The notes: generated by a model from the sequence alone, not told the origin. 64,000 nucleotides of DNA from Xiphias gladius (GCF_016859285.1 NC_053408.1:6955713-7019712), one strand, 5' to 3'; counted from the first letter of the stretch, positions 28,300 to 40,685 are shown. Numbers and translations: made by a program.

Positions 28300-30941
28300 C
28301 GTGCGTGTGTGTGTGTGTTTATCTATGTGTACGTGTCCTCTGTTCCTGCTTTTTTTTTTTTTTCTCTTTCTCTATTGCTCATATTTTCCGTTGTGAATAA
28401 ATGCCCTAAGCATAGCTGAAGCTTGATGTAGTCATTCAGGCCATTAAGATACACTACACACACACGTGCGCGCGCACACGCGCACACACACACACGGGGT
28501 GAGAAACATGCCCATGGCCAAGCATTTCTCTGTATATCAGCTTTCAGGTTGTATTCTTATTCCTTAATTCTGGTCCTTTGACGGTTTCCTGATCGTGTTT
28601 GGAGGCAGGAGTGTTTGTGTTGTAGGCCAAGGACCAGTGGAAACCTTTAGTTTGGTTTTCATTGACCTAACTTCTGTCGATGCTGAAGCTCATGTTGTTG
28701 TCAGTGCCCTGCCCCGATGTGGTATGTGCACATGAGAGTTCAGGCAACTGTGGAGGTTGTTTTGTTGTCCTTCTGCCCTTTTGTCAGCCTGGGAGGTGGT
28801 GGATAGGAATCTGAGTCTTGGGTGATGATTAAGTGTCATCAGCTCTCACTGGAATCGTGTCTTGACTTTATGAGCATATCTTCAGAGCGGAAATGATAAG
28901 TGGAGTGAGGCTGCAACTGAACATTATTGTCATTATTGTTTCTTCTGACAACGTTTTCCTTGATTAATTGTAGAACACTTGAAGACTTTGAAAAATTGCA
29001 TTGTCCTGGAGCACAAGGTGGCATCATCAAATGTCATGTTTTGTCTGAACCAAAACCCCCAAATAATCAATTTATTATGATGTAAGACCAATAAAAATGG
29101 CAAATTGTCACATTTGAGAACCCGTCAAATGCTCGGCATTTTTGCTTTAAAAAATGACTTCAAAGAGTAACTGATTATCAGAATAGTTGCAGATTAATTT
29201 TCTTTGAGTCGACTAGGTGTTCCAGCTCTAAAGTTGATTAATCAATTAATTAATTGGCCACTTTTTTGATAATCAAAGGTTATTTATAAAGCACTAATGG
29301 CAGTCATTTGAGAATGTGCTGCTTTTCTCTGTTTCAAAACATTTTAAACTGAATATCTGTTGGTTTTGAACCGTTTGGTCAAAAAAAACAAAAACATTTA
29401 GACACATCAACATGCGATTTGTGAAAATGTGACAGGTATTTGTCCCTTTATTTTTTCTAGACCGAACAATTAATTAAACAGAAAAATAATCCATAAATTA
29501 ATCAGTATGAAAAATAATAGGTAGTTCCAGCCCTGGATATCTTGTTAGGTTTAGAGCTGTAACAATTACTGGATTAATCGATAATTGATTGATAACCGAA
29601 TTACCGTTTAAGTCATTCTTCAACCAAAAAAAAAATGCTGTTTAAGCATCTTAAATGTGGAGAGTTCCTGCTTTTCTCTGTTTAATATTATTGTGAATTG
29701 AATATTTTGAGTATTTTGACTGTTGGTCAGGCCAAACAAGACATTTGAAAATGTGACCTTGGACACTGAGAAACTTGAGAAACCTGAGAAAATGATTAAC
29801 TTTTTTCCACTGGAAGATAAACAGCAGAATAATCGATGATGAAAATATTAGCTAGTCGCAGCCCAAGATCTGACACCAAGTTCCTCTTTTTCCCTAACAG
29901 TGATTCGAGCAAAGGTGGTGGGAGAGAGAGAGGTGGACTCAGGGAATGATATCTACGGGAACCCCATCAAGAGGATCCAGTATGAGGTCAAACAGATCAA
30001 GGTAAGAATAGTTGCGTTTCAGTCAAAAAGTGTTAATCCTCAGACCTTGGCTCCTTCCTCCTGACCTTTGACCCTCTCCCTCTTCATGGTTTTGTTCCAG
30101 ATGTTCAAGGGGCCTAACCAGGACATCGAGGCTGTCCTCACCGCTCCTGTGTCTGCCGTCTGCGGTGTTACCCTGGATGCCAACGGCAAGAAGGAGTACT
30201 TGATCTCAGGTCTGTATTGCTGAGGAGCTTTTATTTAGTCTTGCCTGTAATGAAAGCGATGCAACAAGTCTCTGGATCGACTGTCCCGCCGGTCACCTTA
30301 CCCTTTTAACTGATGTGTTTGTGTCAAGTCGTCAGAGGCCCATGCTAACGCTTTAAGGAACAGCTCGACGTTTTGGGAAACACGCTTATGTCAGAAGATT
30401 GATACCGCTCTCAGATTCATGCATTAAGTGTGAAGCTAGAGCCAGGGGACGGTCAGCTTAGCTTAACATAATTTGCACTAACAGTCAAAAATACAATTTA
30501 CAAAGATATGAAACAGACAGAAACAGCAAATACTCTCATCAATAAAGTAAATAAATAAATAAATAAATAAATAAAGTAACTGACTTGGTAAGGTTGAGCT
30601 TAGCTTTGCATAAAAGACTGAAAACAGAGGGAAACAGCTAGGCTGGCTCTGTCCAGAGGTAACAAAACCCACCCACCAACACCTCTAAAGCTCACTAAGT
30701 AACATGTTACATCTTGTTTGTTTAATCCATACAGAAAAAGAAGTATAAATACGACAAGTTGCGGTTTTATGGGGGCTTACTTTTACAAGTTGAACTATTT
30801 CTCAACTTGTTGTTCTTACACTTTGGTTTTTGTACAGATTGAACAAACGTGTTAATTAATGAGTTTCACAGTTGCTGGTGGGTGGGTTTTGTTTTCAGTC
30901 TTTTATGCAAAGCTAAGCTCAACCTTACCAAGTCAGTTACT

Positions 30942-30972
<31 letters not shown>

Positions 30973-33900
30973 TTTTATTGATGAGAGTATTTGCTGTTTC
31001 TTTGGTAACTTCTGATCGGCAATTATTAATTTTTTGACATTTTATATCATAAAAGAAGAATTGACTCATCTAAAAACACTCAATCGATGAAGCATCCAGT
31101 TACTCCAGTGGTCTATAACGCATACCAAGTCAACTGTAACGTACCTGGTTTAATTCTGCTTTACTTTCAACTTTGTTGCATGTCACTTCTTGTCTTACTT
31201 TCTCTTTATGAGATGATGTGGACACGTGAGTAAGGAGTGGGGAGAGTGTAAATCTAAAATGCACGTTTTCATGGCAGATTGAGTAAATTACCTTGTCCTA
31301 AAACTTGCTGTATTGCTTTAAATACACAGCTGCTGTTTTGCAGAAGTAAGAAAATCATGGTTTCAGTATTTTTGGGGGGGGGGCTAAGATTCAACATACA
31401 AACAAAAAGTGAAAAAATACACAGATAGACAGACACACAGACAGAGGGACAGGAAAGCAACAGGGTTTCACAAACAGACAGATAATCAGATACTGACGTG
31501 CAGGTGTAAACAGCCAGGCAGACAAACATGAGGTTGGATACAGACTAGCGGTCCATTTCGAGGGTTGGAGGAGTCACTGTTTATGTTATTATGGGTAATG
31601 ACACGCAGCTGACTAAACTGTGGAGACTGGGAGTGACCTTGTCTGTCATCTTGGGAGATTTAAATGTACGCACTGTTTAGCTTGTTCTCCCTGCTTGAGG
31701 TGAGATGACCATGAAATGAAAAGGGAACATTTCTCTGTACAAGATAAAACCCTGAAGGGTGATTTTGTAGTTGGCCAGATGTATTGTGCCTTAGTCACTG
31801 TCCATGAACTTGTTTTCACATTTACTTTCACAGATGTAATCTTTAAGGCCAAGGTTGCATTTTTATATCTGCATAGCCCTTCTTCCACTGTAGTGGGATT
31901 AGTTGTATGAGCCATTTTTGTCACTTTTATAGAAAAGTAACCCTATAGCAGCTATAATATGTATTATTATTTAAATAATGGCTCACATGACTACTCGTGT
32001 CTGAGAGCGGACGCTTGTATTAATGAATCAACAGCAAATTATCACCTGAATCTTCAGCTCCTCTCGGCCTTATGGAGTTTTATAGAAAAATTCCAGCTCA
32101 TCCTTTGAATGTCCGGCACACAGCTTTACTGTCTTGGTTCACTCTCAACGCTCTCATGGCATCATCTTCACAACAGACAGCTGTTTACAGGGGAAAATTT
32201 CCATTAACCCACTGTAGAGACAAAGTTAGCGACTAGCTGGTGAACATAATGGAGCATTTAGAACCTGAAGAGCAAAATATTTCCCCTCAGGAGTTGGTAG
32301 AGACCAAAAACTTATGTCAATGCTGTCTTCACATCTTGTTTCCGCTGCTCCCAAACGGCAAAAAAATGTTATTGCAGGTCTAAAGCGAAAGTTCAGCTTC
32401 TTCACTTTCTTGCCGAGAGTTGGATGGTGATACCACATATTTGTCTATTAAATATGAAGCTACAGCCAGGAGATGGTTAGCTTAGCTTAGCATAAAGACT
32501 GGAAACTGTGTCGTTTTTGTATGGATTACACAAACGAGATATAATTCGTTAATTAATAAACTTTAGAGGTGCTGGCAGGCAGATTTTGTGTCCTCCAGAG
32601 AGAGCCAGGCTAGCTGCCCCCCCCCCGTCTCCAGTCTCTATGCTAAGCTAACCAGCTGCTCTCTGTAGCCTTATATTTATATTTATCTCCTTATCTCACC
32701 AGAGAGTGAACAGGCGTATTTTCCCAAAACGTCGAACTATTCCTTCGGTGCTTGTAGGCCTAAATCTGGCCGGTATTGTGACTGCAGGCAGCAGCACAAT
32801 GAGACATAGTACAGCGAGTAGAGGAGACACAGAGGATCATGATGTCATGCATGCTCTGGTTTCCCCATCGCAGACAGAGATGCACCCGCAAACACTCGCC
32901 CCTAATTACATAGAGTTGTAAGGAGAGGAACTGCTGAAGCCAGCATTTCCTCTCTCTCGCTCAGACTCCTTTTTTCTTTTTCTTGAGCAGAGGGAAAGAG
33001 AGTTAACTTTCTGCCGCCCGGGGCATCTTAAGCTTACAGATTCTCATCTCAAAAATGATTCATCCTCGCTCCAGTTTGAAGGGTTAACAGTTGGAAGAGG
33101 TACAGTGAAATGTGAGCCGGTCCCGTCTACGGGAGGACAAGCTGTGAAGACTTCAACATGTTGAGAGTTGCTCTGCAGACAGACAGTGGTGACAGTGGTG
33201 GAGGACGGAGCCTCAGCAGATCTGTAAACCCAACTTGAAATATCTTCTTGTTTTGACTGGTGTCACTCACGTGTGAAACATAAACTCCGGCTTTTCACGA
33301 GGTCAGGTGATCCGTGTTGCTGCTTGCAGGCACCAGTCTGAGAAGTAACAGATTTTATCTGAATCTGATGTTTATAGTTGGTGACCTTTTGTCCAAAAAG
33401 AACATTTCTATTGATGCATCAGGAGCTGGGTGTCGGTGTTCTCCTGTATGTATGATCTTGTTATGTCTGAGTTTTCTGTCACGTGTCTTTCATTGTGGCG
33501 CTTTTATCGCTGTTTTGTTCCTTTACAGGCAAGGCCGAGGCCGGTGGGAGCATGCATGTGACCCTGTGTGATTACATAATGCCCTGGGACTCCTTGAGCA
33601 CCACCCAGAAGAAGAGCCTCAGCCAGCGCTACCAGATGGGCTGTGACTGCAAGGTAAGGGAGGGGAAGGTCGTCTGTGTCTATGGTTTATCTTCCAGAGG
33701 TACAAAAAAAAAAAAAAAAGGAAGAAAAAAGGCTGAGGTTATTTCCCTCCTGGAGTACAAAACCACAAAACCAGACATAACAGACAAAACAAGACGAGAC
33801 AAGAGCCAGAACAACAGCACCAACAATAAACAACCGTCTTTTATTCAGTAAGCATACACCCCCGGGGACTATTTCTTGACCTGGCGCAGTGAGCGGAGGT

Positions 33901-35463
33901 CTGTCCAATAAACATCCAAGAAACAGCCAACAGCCAACTTGTTGTTTTTAGACTTCTGTTGGCACAAACAAGATATAACACGTTAATTAATGAGCTCTGT
34001 AGTTGCTGATAGGAGGTTTTTGTTACCTTTGGACAGGGCCAGGCTAGTTGTTTCCCTCTGTTTTCTGTCTTTATGCTAAGCTCCACTGATTTCTCCTGGT
34101 TGTGGCTTCTTATTTACTTTACAGACATGAGAGTGGTATCAGTCTTCTCATCTAACTCTGGGCAAGGAAGTGAATAAGCACATTTCTCAACATGTGAAAC
34201 GATTCCTTTAAATCATAATCTTGCCAGTTATTGACTGTATTTTACGTAGACAGAGACTTCGGTAAAGTGACAGAAAGGGTTTTGTAGAATAACATTCTTA
34301 TTTCTTGAAGCTATAATCCTTAAGTTTTCACTCCTGGTTGATTTTGGTGGCGCTAACAGCAAGTGCAGTTTAATTCAACAGCAATCACCTGGAGCTGCTT
34401 CTTTGTCAGAAATAAAAATGTGGAGCACCTGGTGTATCTGTTTACAGTGCAGCCAAACAAATGAATGTCGCTTTTAACGGGGAAGTTTTACGGGATTTGC
34501 CTTTTTCCGACATACTCTGAACAACCGCAATGTGGTTTCATGTTGCAACACAGTACAGTAGTTTTCCACACATTACCTTGTTTTACCTGCAGCTGCTTGT
34601 TCTTTTCCTATTACTCCCTCGCAAAAGACAAAAGTGATCCAATTACATCAAAAAATTTAAATTGATCCAATGTTCTGTAGACACGTTTTGATGTGAAGCG
34701 GCGGCAGTAGAATAAACCATTAGCAGTAACTTAATACAGCTCTGATACAGTGCGAATGAACAGTAAACAGAAAGGATGTTCTATCTTTGAGATAAAATTA
34801 GGCTGGATTACATGCATGCTTCAGGTTGCTGTGAAATCCTTGCGCTTAGGAACGCAATATGGATCCAGCACAGGAATAGCAGACTGCACCTCAACCAAAG
34901 CTGACCATAAATAGTAACGAAAATGGTGTTTGATTCAACGAAGGTTTTGAGGGTTATAATTTAAAAGTAAGATCAAGGGCGTCCAGCAGCCTGATGGTGA
35001 AGGCACATACCAGTGTCCTCGGATCGACTTCCGGCAGTGAGACCTTTGTTACCTTTGTTTTCCTGTCTCTCTTAAAAAAAAGTATTACTTTCTGGTATCT
35101 GCACCAAATACTCCTTTTGTACCGGCACTAGTGTTGAAAAATTTCAAACAATACCCAGCCCTGACAATAAAAATAAAACAGTGATAACATAACTTGACTT
35201 ATACTCTATCCCTGAGCAGATTGTACGTGTTGTATAGGGAGATTGTTTTGTGTGTTTTTCTGCAGATTGTGCGCTGTCCTTCTCTGCCCTGTGAGATCTC
35301 GGCTCCCGAGGAATGTCTGTGGACGGACCTGATGATCGAGAAGCAGGTGCACGGGCGCCAGGCCAACCACTACGCCTGCGTGAAGAGGGCAGACGGCTCC
35401 TGCTCCTGGTACCGCGGCGTCGCACCTCCCAAGAAGGAGTTCCTGGACGCCGAGGACCCTTAG
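20918..35463 (+). CDS. timp2: TIMP2, tissue inhibitor of metalloproteinases 2 (complete, 5 exons)
   Basis: Secreted inhibitor that blocks matrix metalloproteinases through its N-terminal Cys and, in TIMP2, also helps MMP14 activate pro-MMP2 through its C-terminal domain (family knowledge). Exons: 20918-21047, 29901-30001, 30101-30209, 33529-33653, 35266-35463; sum 220 codons, identical in length to human TIMP2. A 26-residue signal peptide ends ...ELAEA, and the mature protein starts CSC. All 12 cysteines are present. TIMP2-type features: [18 protein letters not shown] in exon 2, which forms the long AB loop, and an acidic tail EFLDAEDP. The ATG is the first in the presumed 5'UTR and has A at -3. 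Intron 1 is 8.9 kb and repeat-filled. Teleosts carry two copies (a and b); which one this is cannot be told here. Confidence 0.96.
21069..21098 (+). repeat. (TTG)n microsatellite at start of timp2 intron 1
   Basis: Ten-unit TTG run that begins 22 nt after the exon 1 splice junction. Confidence 0.85.
22352..22403 (+). repeat. Interrupted (GT)n microsatellite
   Basis: GT run with GC and GG interruptions in timp2 intron 1. Another short GT run is at about 23017-23048. Confidence 0.85.
23695..24260 (+). repeat. Interspersed repeat family A, copy 1
   Basis: Shares ATTATCACCTG, AAAGTTAGCGACTAGCTGGTGAACA and ATATTTCCCCTCAGG with copies at 31990-32385 (same orientation) and, in reverse, at 26090-27035 and 43185-43645. 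It ends in ACTGCCCCAAGTGGCC. Four copies in 20 kb; no protein recognised; probably a non-autonomous DNA element. Confidence 0.6.
24285..24618 (-). repeat. hAT-like interspersed repeat copy
   Basis: Reversed family blocks: CAAATGTGAGGATTTGCTGC near 24379, TGTTGGACTGTTAGTGGGAC near 24441, and end AATAGTAGCTGCATCTCTAA. Confidence 0.65.
26090..27035 (-). repeat. Interspersed repeat family A, copy 2 (interrupted)
   Basis: Reverse orientation. It begins with the same end sequence (GGCCACTTGGGAGCAGC) and carries GACCAGCTAGTCGCTAACT near 26757. The stretch at about 26300-26640 has no counterpart in the other copies and is probably an insertion or older flank. Confidence 0.55.
27440..27818 (-). repeat. 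hAT-like repeat, first of five clustered copies
   Basis: Ends AATCGTTAGTTGCAGTCCTA. Contains reversed internal blocks (TTCCAGCTTCACATTTATGA). Confidence 0.65.
27825..28055 (-). repeat. hAT-like repeat, second clustered copy
   Basis: Contains GTTCCAGCTTCCCAGATCTG and ends AATCATTAGTTGCAACCCC. Confidence 0.6.
28252..28319 (+). repeat. (GT)n microsatellite with GCGT interruptions
   Basis: About 68 bp, timp2 intron 1. Confidence 0.92.
28905..29230 (+). repeat. hAT-like repeat, third clustered copy (forward orientation)
   Basis: Starts GAGGCTGCAACTGAACATTA and contains GCTTTAAAAAATGACTTCAA and TTATCAGAATAGTTGCAGAT. Confidence 0.6.
29231..29537 (-). repeat. hAT-like repeat, fourth clustered copy
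   Basis: Abuts the third copy and ends AATAGGTAGTTCCAGCCCTG. Confidence 0.6.
29550..29866 (-). repeat. hAT-like repeat, fifth clustered copy
   Basis: Starts TTTAGAGCTGTAACAATTAC and ends ATATTAGCTAGTCGCAGCCC, only 35 bp before timp2 exon 2 at 29901. Confidence 0.65.
30355..30518 (+). repeat. Interspersed repeat family B, left end
   Basis: AAGGAACAGCTCGACGTTTT matches in reverse the end of the copy at 32745. It contains GGTCAGCTTAGCTTA, the family signature. Confidence 0.6.
30519..31001. repeat. Large foldback (inverted duplication) in timp2 intron 3
   Basis: 30519-30681 and 30876-31001 are inverted copies. The block ATACTCTCATCAATAAA, an (AAAT)n run, and GTAACTGACTTGGTAAGGTT through GCATAAAAGACTGAAAAC are almost identical between the arms. 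The right arm lacks about 38 bp present in the left. More diverged inverted homology continues inward to a small central palindrome (ACAAGTTGA ... TCAACTTGT, 30785-30810). Part of a larger repeat family (30355-31015). Confidence 0.8.
31990..32384 (+). repeat. Interspersed repeat family A, copy 3
   Basis: Carries CAAAGTTAGCGACTAGCTGG at about 32221 and ATATTTCCCCTCAGGAGTTG. Same orientation as copy 1. Confidence 0.6.
32385..32752 (+). repeat. Interspersed repeat family B, copy 2
   Basis: Contains GGTTAGCTTAGCTTAGCATA on the left and, in reverse, ATGCTAAGCTAACCAGCTGC on the right, so the family is itself partly palindromic. It ends CCAAAACGTCGAACTATTCC. Confidence 0.6.
33930..34218 (-). repeat. 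Interspersed repeat family B, copy 3 (partial)
   Basis: Contains AACACGTTAATTAATGAGCT, GGACAGGGCCAGGCTAG and TTTATGCTAAGCTCC in the reverse sense of the left arm at 30600-30720. Confidence 0.55.
34305..34925 (+). repeat. Long interspersed repeat, second copy
   Basis: Diverged copy of the element at 9825-10990; see the shared blocks named there. timp2 intron 4. Confidence 0.5.
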
Positions 35464-35504
35464 TCGCTTGGCGTGCCTGACTGCCCACTGCACAGCCTGA
35501 CGAA

Positions 35505-35510
35505 AATAAA
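35505..35510 (+). terminator. timp2 proximal poly(A) signal
   Basis: AATAAA 42 nt after the stop codon. It would give an unusually short 3'UTR compared with the long mammalian TIMP2 3'UTR, so longer forms using later signals are likely. A long A run follows at 35571-35598. Confidence 0.45.
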
Positions 35511-35563
35511 TGTAAACAATTCCATTTGAAATGAAATATAACAACATCAGGCAAAGTGATTTT

Positions 35564-35600
<37 letters not shown>

Positions 35601-37800
35601 AGAAGAAAAAAAACACAGCTAATGTGACTGAAATTACCTGCTGGTCTGAAAACAATCTTTAGCCTCTCTTTGTATTTGTTGTCCGTAAGCATTTCGGTCA
35701 GAGTAAGCAACTGAAGCCACTTTCAACCTCAACCTTGCCCAACATTAACTGACTCTGAAGAGACTCAGAGGTTGTTCTCAGACACAGCGTCTCTGTAAAA
35801 ACAAGTAAAATAGCATCATGAGACATAGACTGGTCAAGTGATGATGTAACTTCCTCCTGAGGCTGGCGTCAGGAGGATATAAATTCACGTTGAGACAGAG
35901 CACTTCCTGCCCGGCAAAGCTCTTTAACAGCTCTGCTCTCCGACTCCACAATCAATCCCCGATCTACAGACGATCATTTGTTACCCATTGTGTTTCTACT
36001 TTTATTACCTCATTCTCCATTTTATTCCAAAGCCAAATTCCAAGTTGCCTTTTTTTAAACGATTGTCTCCCTCTCTCCGAACACCATTAGTTACTGCTTC
36101 TCTCATCTTCTCCGCTGGGAACTGTTCGGCCACCGGTGACATCGGACGCCCATGGCACGTCCTCGCTGTGTCTTTAAAAAGAACATGATTCATCTTGCAT
36201 GACTGATATTTTCTGGTTTCGTTTGGTGAAAATCTTTTCCTGTAGTGATTTTTAACAGCAGCCTGTGACCGTCGCAGGCCTCACTGGACCAGTCTATGCT
36301 GTGTGAAGATGAGCGCTCTAAATTTGAACCTGCTTGTGAGGTATAAAACCAACACCTCTTCACTGCCCCACAGTCCAATCAGAAATATCCCAAATGTCTC
36401 ACTCTTCCTCCTCCTGTCTTCTTCAGATCTTCACCTCTCTCCCTTCTTATCCCCACTATGTAGCTGTACAGTACCTATGCATATACTTTTGTTGTTAATT
36501 GATAATTATTATTTACTGCATTAGAACTAGATTTGCACTTTTTGAGGATGAGTTCCAGTAAAGACAAGAGCCTGAACACTCTGATGTGACAGTTATTATC
36601 TTTCGCCCAGACCGACAGATCCACCTCAGGTGCAGATTTCGCCTATTTTGAGTGCTTCTGGTGATCCATATTCACAAATGCAAGCTTATTCTTGCTACCT
36701 TTGTCATAACAGATAAAATAGTACTTGCAGTGAAAGAAAAACGTAAAAGTGGTGTGTGAGAGGTTCGGATATAAGGGATCTTTTTGCAGAACTTATGTGT
36801 GAAAGAGAAACAAAAAGAGCTTGTGGGATGTTATTTCAGTGTCTTTTGTATTACCTGTTGATTGTAAATGCAAACAGCAGTTTCAATTTGCTAATTTGCC
36901 AATATATTCCCGCAGACATTTCATCTCATGAGTAATAAGGTCTTTACACGCTTAATGTTAGCTTTGACTCGTCTTTCCTGCTCCTACCAGTTATTAATGA
37001 AAGCTTTATCGCTGTCCTAGAAAGCAAGTTACTCAATCGAAGTTTACAGTGCTGTTTTATACACCTCAAGCTACATTAACAAAAAAATATATATATGATG
37101 GAGTATTAGAGGCATAATTTAAAAGTAAACTCTTTCCATTTTCCATTACTTTGTATTTTTCCAGTGTTATTATTATACCTGTCATGATTTTTGTGTGTTT
37201 TCGCTGTCTATGTCTACGATGTCTTTAGCTGTAGTGTTGAGTTGAGAAGGTCCTCTTGCGCTGGAATCACGTGAGAGTGGGAGAGATTAATCCTTTGTGG
37301 AGAGAAATGAGAAATGGGTACCTTGTGTGAATACAGGACTGTGCATGTGTTTGATGCTTTGTGTAAGTCCGGGCGAAGGACAAAAATATTCAGTATTATC
37401 AAATAAAAACCACACGTTTGAAAGAATAAACGCCGCCTGTGTGAGTCATTGGACCGTTGGTGTTCTCCCCAAACGTGGGATCACATCCACTGAACCCGGC
37501 GAAATGAGTGTCCTGAGGCTGTTCGTCGTAGCCAGTAGCATGGAGACCCGAAGTGTTCAAAAATAAGTAAATCAATACAATAACACATTATGAAACAAAT
37601 AATATTACTACAGACAGGATACATAATGTGAAATAATCCAATAAACATTCCAAACTTTTTTTTTTTATTATGAAATGTTAGTTCAGGCTGCTTCTTTATG
37701 GCAATAACAGAGATTAGTTTGGGTCATTTTAGTGGCTCTAGGGATGGCGCTGTCTGGCAGAACACTGCTTTGGTCCAGACTTTTATATATCTCAAAAGAC
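35511..37800. other. timp2 downstream region, no gene recognised
   Basis: Some of this may be a longer timp2 3'UTR; AATAAA occurs again near 37400. Open frames are short and look random. No repeat family was firmly recognised in 35.6-37.8 kb. Confidence 0.4.
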
Positions 37801-37824
37801 ATTCATGGTCCTCGTTAGATAAAT

Positions 37825-38075
37825 CCTAATGACCTCCTGATCCCCGGACATTCTTTCTAGTGCCACCTTGAGGTTGACATTTGAGGTTTTGAGGCGTGAA
37901 AAACATGTGTCCCCCTCGGGATGAATCGTAATAACACCTGTTATCCTCTGCTTTCATCGAGTCAAAATTTTAATTTGTCCAATACTTTGCTTTTTGACCA
38001 AATCCCTTCAAAACCCACGACATGAATATAGTGGCATCAGGAAATAAAACAGCCATGCCTCTAGCTTGGGCTACA
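37825..38075 (+). repeat. Interspersed fish repeat family C, copy 1
   Basis: CCTCGGGATGAATCGTAATAAC near 37914, then TTTAATTTGTCCAATACTTTG and GACCAAATCCCTTCAAAACC. Related sequence lies at 41080-41320 and 42560-42790. Confidence 0.5.
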
Positions 38076-40680
38076 AGTGACCTACAATAAACTCTGCTAT
38101 TGTGAAAAGAGGCAAAATGAAATAAAATTTAATAGTAATCAGCTAGGTTTTAAAAATACATAGGATTATTCCACTATTGTGTGTTTTGTAAATACCATAG
38201 TTATTTATATAATTATTCAGTTCATAATGTCTAATGTCTTTATAATGGTCTTAATGTCTTTATTTTAAATCCGTAGACTCACTAGAATTGTTAATGCCCC
38301 AAAGCAATAAAAATTTCCTGTACAAAAAAAAAAGGATAATCTGGAGGGTTGCTTCTTAATACTTCACGTTTCATTGAATGTCAAATTTGACTTCCAAACT
38401 TTTATAATATTGGTATGTTAAGCAGTCAGACTTGGCCTTCATTCGGCTGTTAATTGCCCAGTTTAGATGTGAGAGTGGAGTAGAGAGGCTGTGTTGGGAG
38501 AAGGGCAGACAAATACGCTTAAATAGATGTGGTAATCGACTCAACTAGGAAAATATTCGAGAAATGTGAAGGCTGAGCCCAGACTGAGCGGTTTTGTCAT
38601 CTCTGTTCATTCTCTTCCTCAGTAATGTCAAACAGGATTGTGATAATCATCCGGTGTCACAACAGATTTCACTTCCTCTTACACGGGGCTCTAATTTTGC
38701 CACTCACGTTAGGTCACGGCTCACGAGAGAGGATGTAAACTTAATCGTGAGTATATTTTAGTGAAGCGGACGAGATGCAGGATGCCCACGACCGTCCTCT
38801 GTCACTTCTCTTAAGTCTACATGTTCAGTTGGGTAAATCCTGCGCATGTGAGGTTTGTGAACTGTTGCTGCACCCTCTGCTTTGCAATCCCGGTTACCCA
38901 AGACAGTCTGGACAGACAGGAAGTGTCACAGAATAAACACCAAAGTTCTCGTCCAAACATGCACAAACAATTTGCGAACAAATGAATTAATTGTCACCTA
39001 ACGCAACAGAAAACCTTTACGATAATCAACGCCCTCCCATTTATAAATATTTTGCTTTTAACACATTGACATAACTGATTACATGCTTGTGATGAATTAA
39101 GTGAGGAGATAAAGTGATTATGATGCTGTATTTTTGGGTGGTGAAACCTTTTAAGCAAGCAGATGTACGTGCCAGATAAGGACACGATAAATTGGACCAT
39201 TTAACACCTTTAATTCAAAATAACTTGTTGGGAAAAAATATAAGCATGTACAGGAATCTTTAAAGACTCATAATTAATGGTTTAAAGACGTATTTTATTT
39301 TTATATGTACTCCTAAACTATGGCATTATCAAGGCAATGTTGTGCAATTAGGCCACTGGTTAATACAAAAGGATTTTCAACGATGGAGATGTATGATGAT
39401 GTGATGTGACTATGTTTTCGCTAAAATATTTAGAGGCAAGAATGGACACAGGTACATTTATTGGCCTAGATGTGAGAGGACATAGTGATAGTGAGGGACA
39501 GTGAGGAAATTTAGTTTTATTACAGAGACAGCACGGAAGAATGATCAATTTTCAGACTAATGCATGATCAGAAGGCCCAATCCTCCAAAATGTCAGTTGA
39601 AATATTCCCCATAAAAAAGGGGAATTCATACAGTAGAGGGTTAAAGCTCACTTAAAACTCTGCTTGGTATGATCACATGATTTCATACTCCTGTACCAAA
39701 CTATAGCGCATCAGTTGTCTTTGTTACCTGGTGAGACAAAACCATATTAATAAAATCTGGATCTGTTTGATCCAATAAAGCTGCACTGTCATGCAGCCTA
39801 CCTGGTGTAAATAATTCATTCATTTCCACATAATCACTGTCCCTTGTAGTTGTGATGCCACCCAGTGGCCACCAGCGGACACAGCAGCTTCTTCCACAGA
39901 CTTGAAGAAACCAAGGTTTCTTCTACTAATCTGATTCCATGCTTTCAGGCAAGAAGGTATTGCAATTGCATTTATGTAGCTCATTTAATTACGAGAAAAC
40001 ATAGTACAGCACAGTATAATACGAGAAAATGCAACAATAACAAGAAGAAAAGCTCAAGAAATAACCACCCACCTGTCCAACGACAGTGAAAACCTCGACA
40101 TCATATAAACCAACAGACAAATAGTAAATTATAAGCCTGAGAAAAGTTTTCAGTTTGTTTTTATATCTTGACACAGCTGTGACAGATCTCAGGTCATCTG
40201 GCCATTTGTTCAATCCGAATATCAGGAGTTGTTTCAATGGGATAAACAGCTGGTGGCGCTAATTTTCCAGTCAGGCGCCATTAAACCATTGTAGTCGAAG
40301 AAGACATAACAAGACGACGTAACTTGCAGATCGCAGTCAAACGTTAAACGTTGAAAAACAAATGCAGAAAACATAATTAACAAAAAAATAATAAAATCTG
40401 GCAATAATGTTTATTTAATGAACTAATTTTAGGAACGTTGCCCTCTCCTCATCATCTGACTCTATTTTTAGTCTTTTAAGGAGACTTTCAAATCCTATGC
40501 TGCATATACATCATGATTTATTTGCTAAGCCTGTTTCCATCGCACTTTGCACTTTGTCACATTTTGCTTTTATTGACACATTAACTTTTCCATCTCAGCC
40601 AAGCATGAAAACTTTTTCGCAATTTTTGAGATTTCTTCTGATTATCTGAACATGTACGTAAAAACAAGTGGATGGAAACC
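38076..40680. other. Intergenic, AT-rich, nothing coding recognised
   Basis: Short frames only, with no conserved domain, splice-linked exon pattern, RNA gene or clear repeat boundary. Confidence 0.4.
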
Positions 40681-40685
40681 CATTG

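Noticed and set aside
30530-31001. Short protein frames rich in LFIYLFIY on both strands
   Set aside because: They translate the (AAAT)n microsatellite in the two foldback arms.
35144-35710. 188-aa and 149-aa minus-strand frames over timp2 exon 5
   Set aside because: Shadows of the timp2 exon on the other strand plus translation of an A tract.
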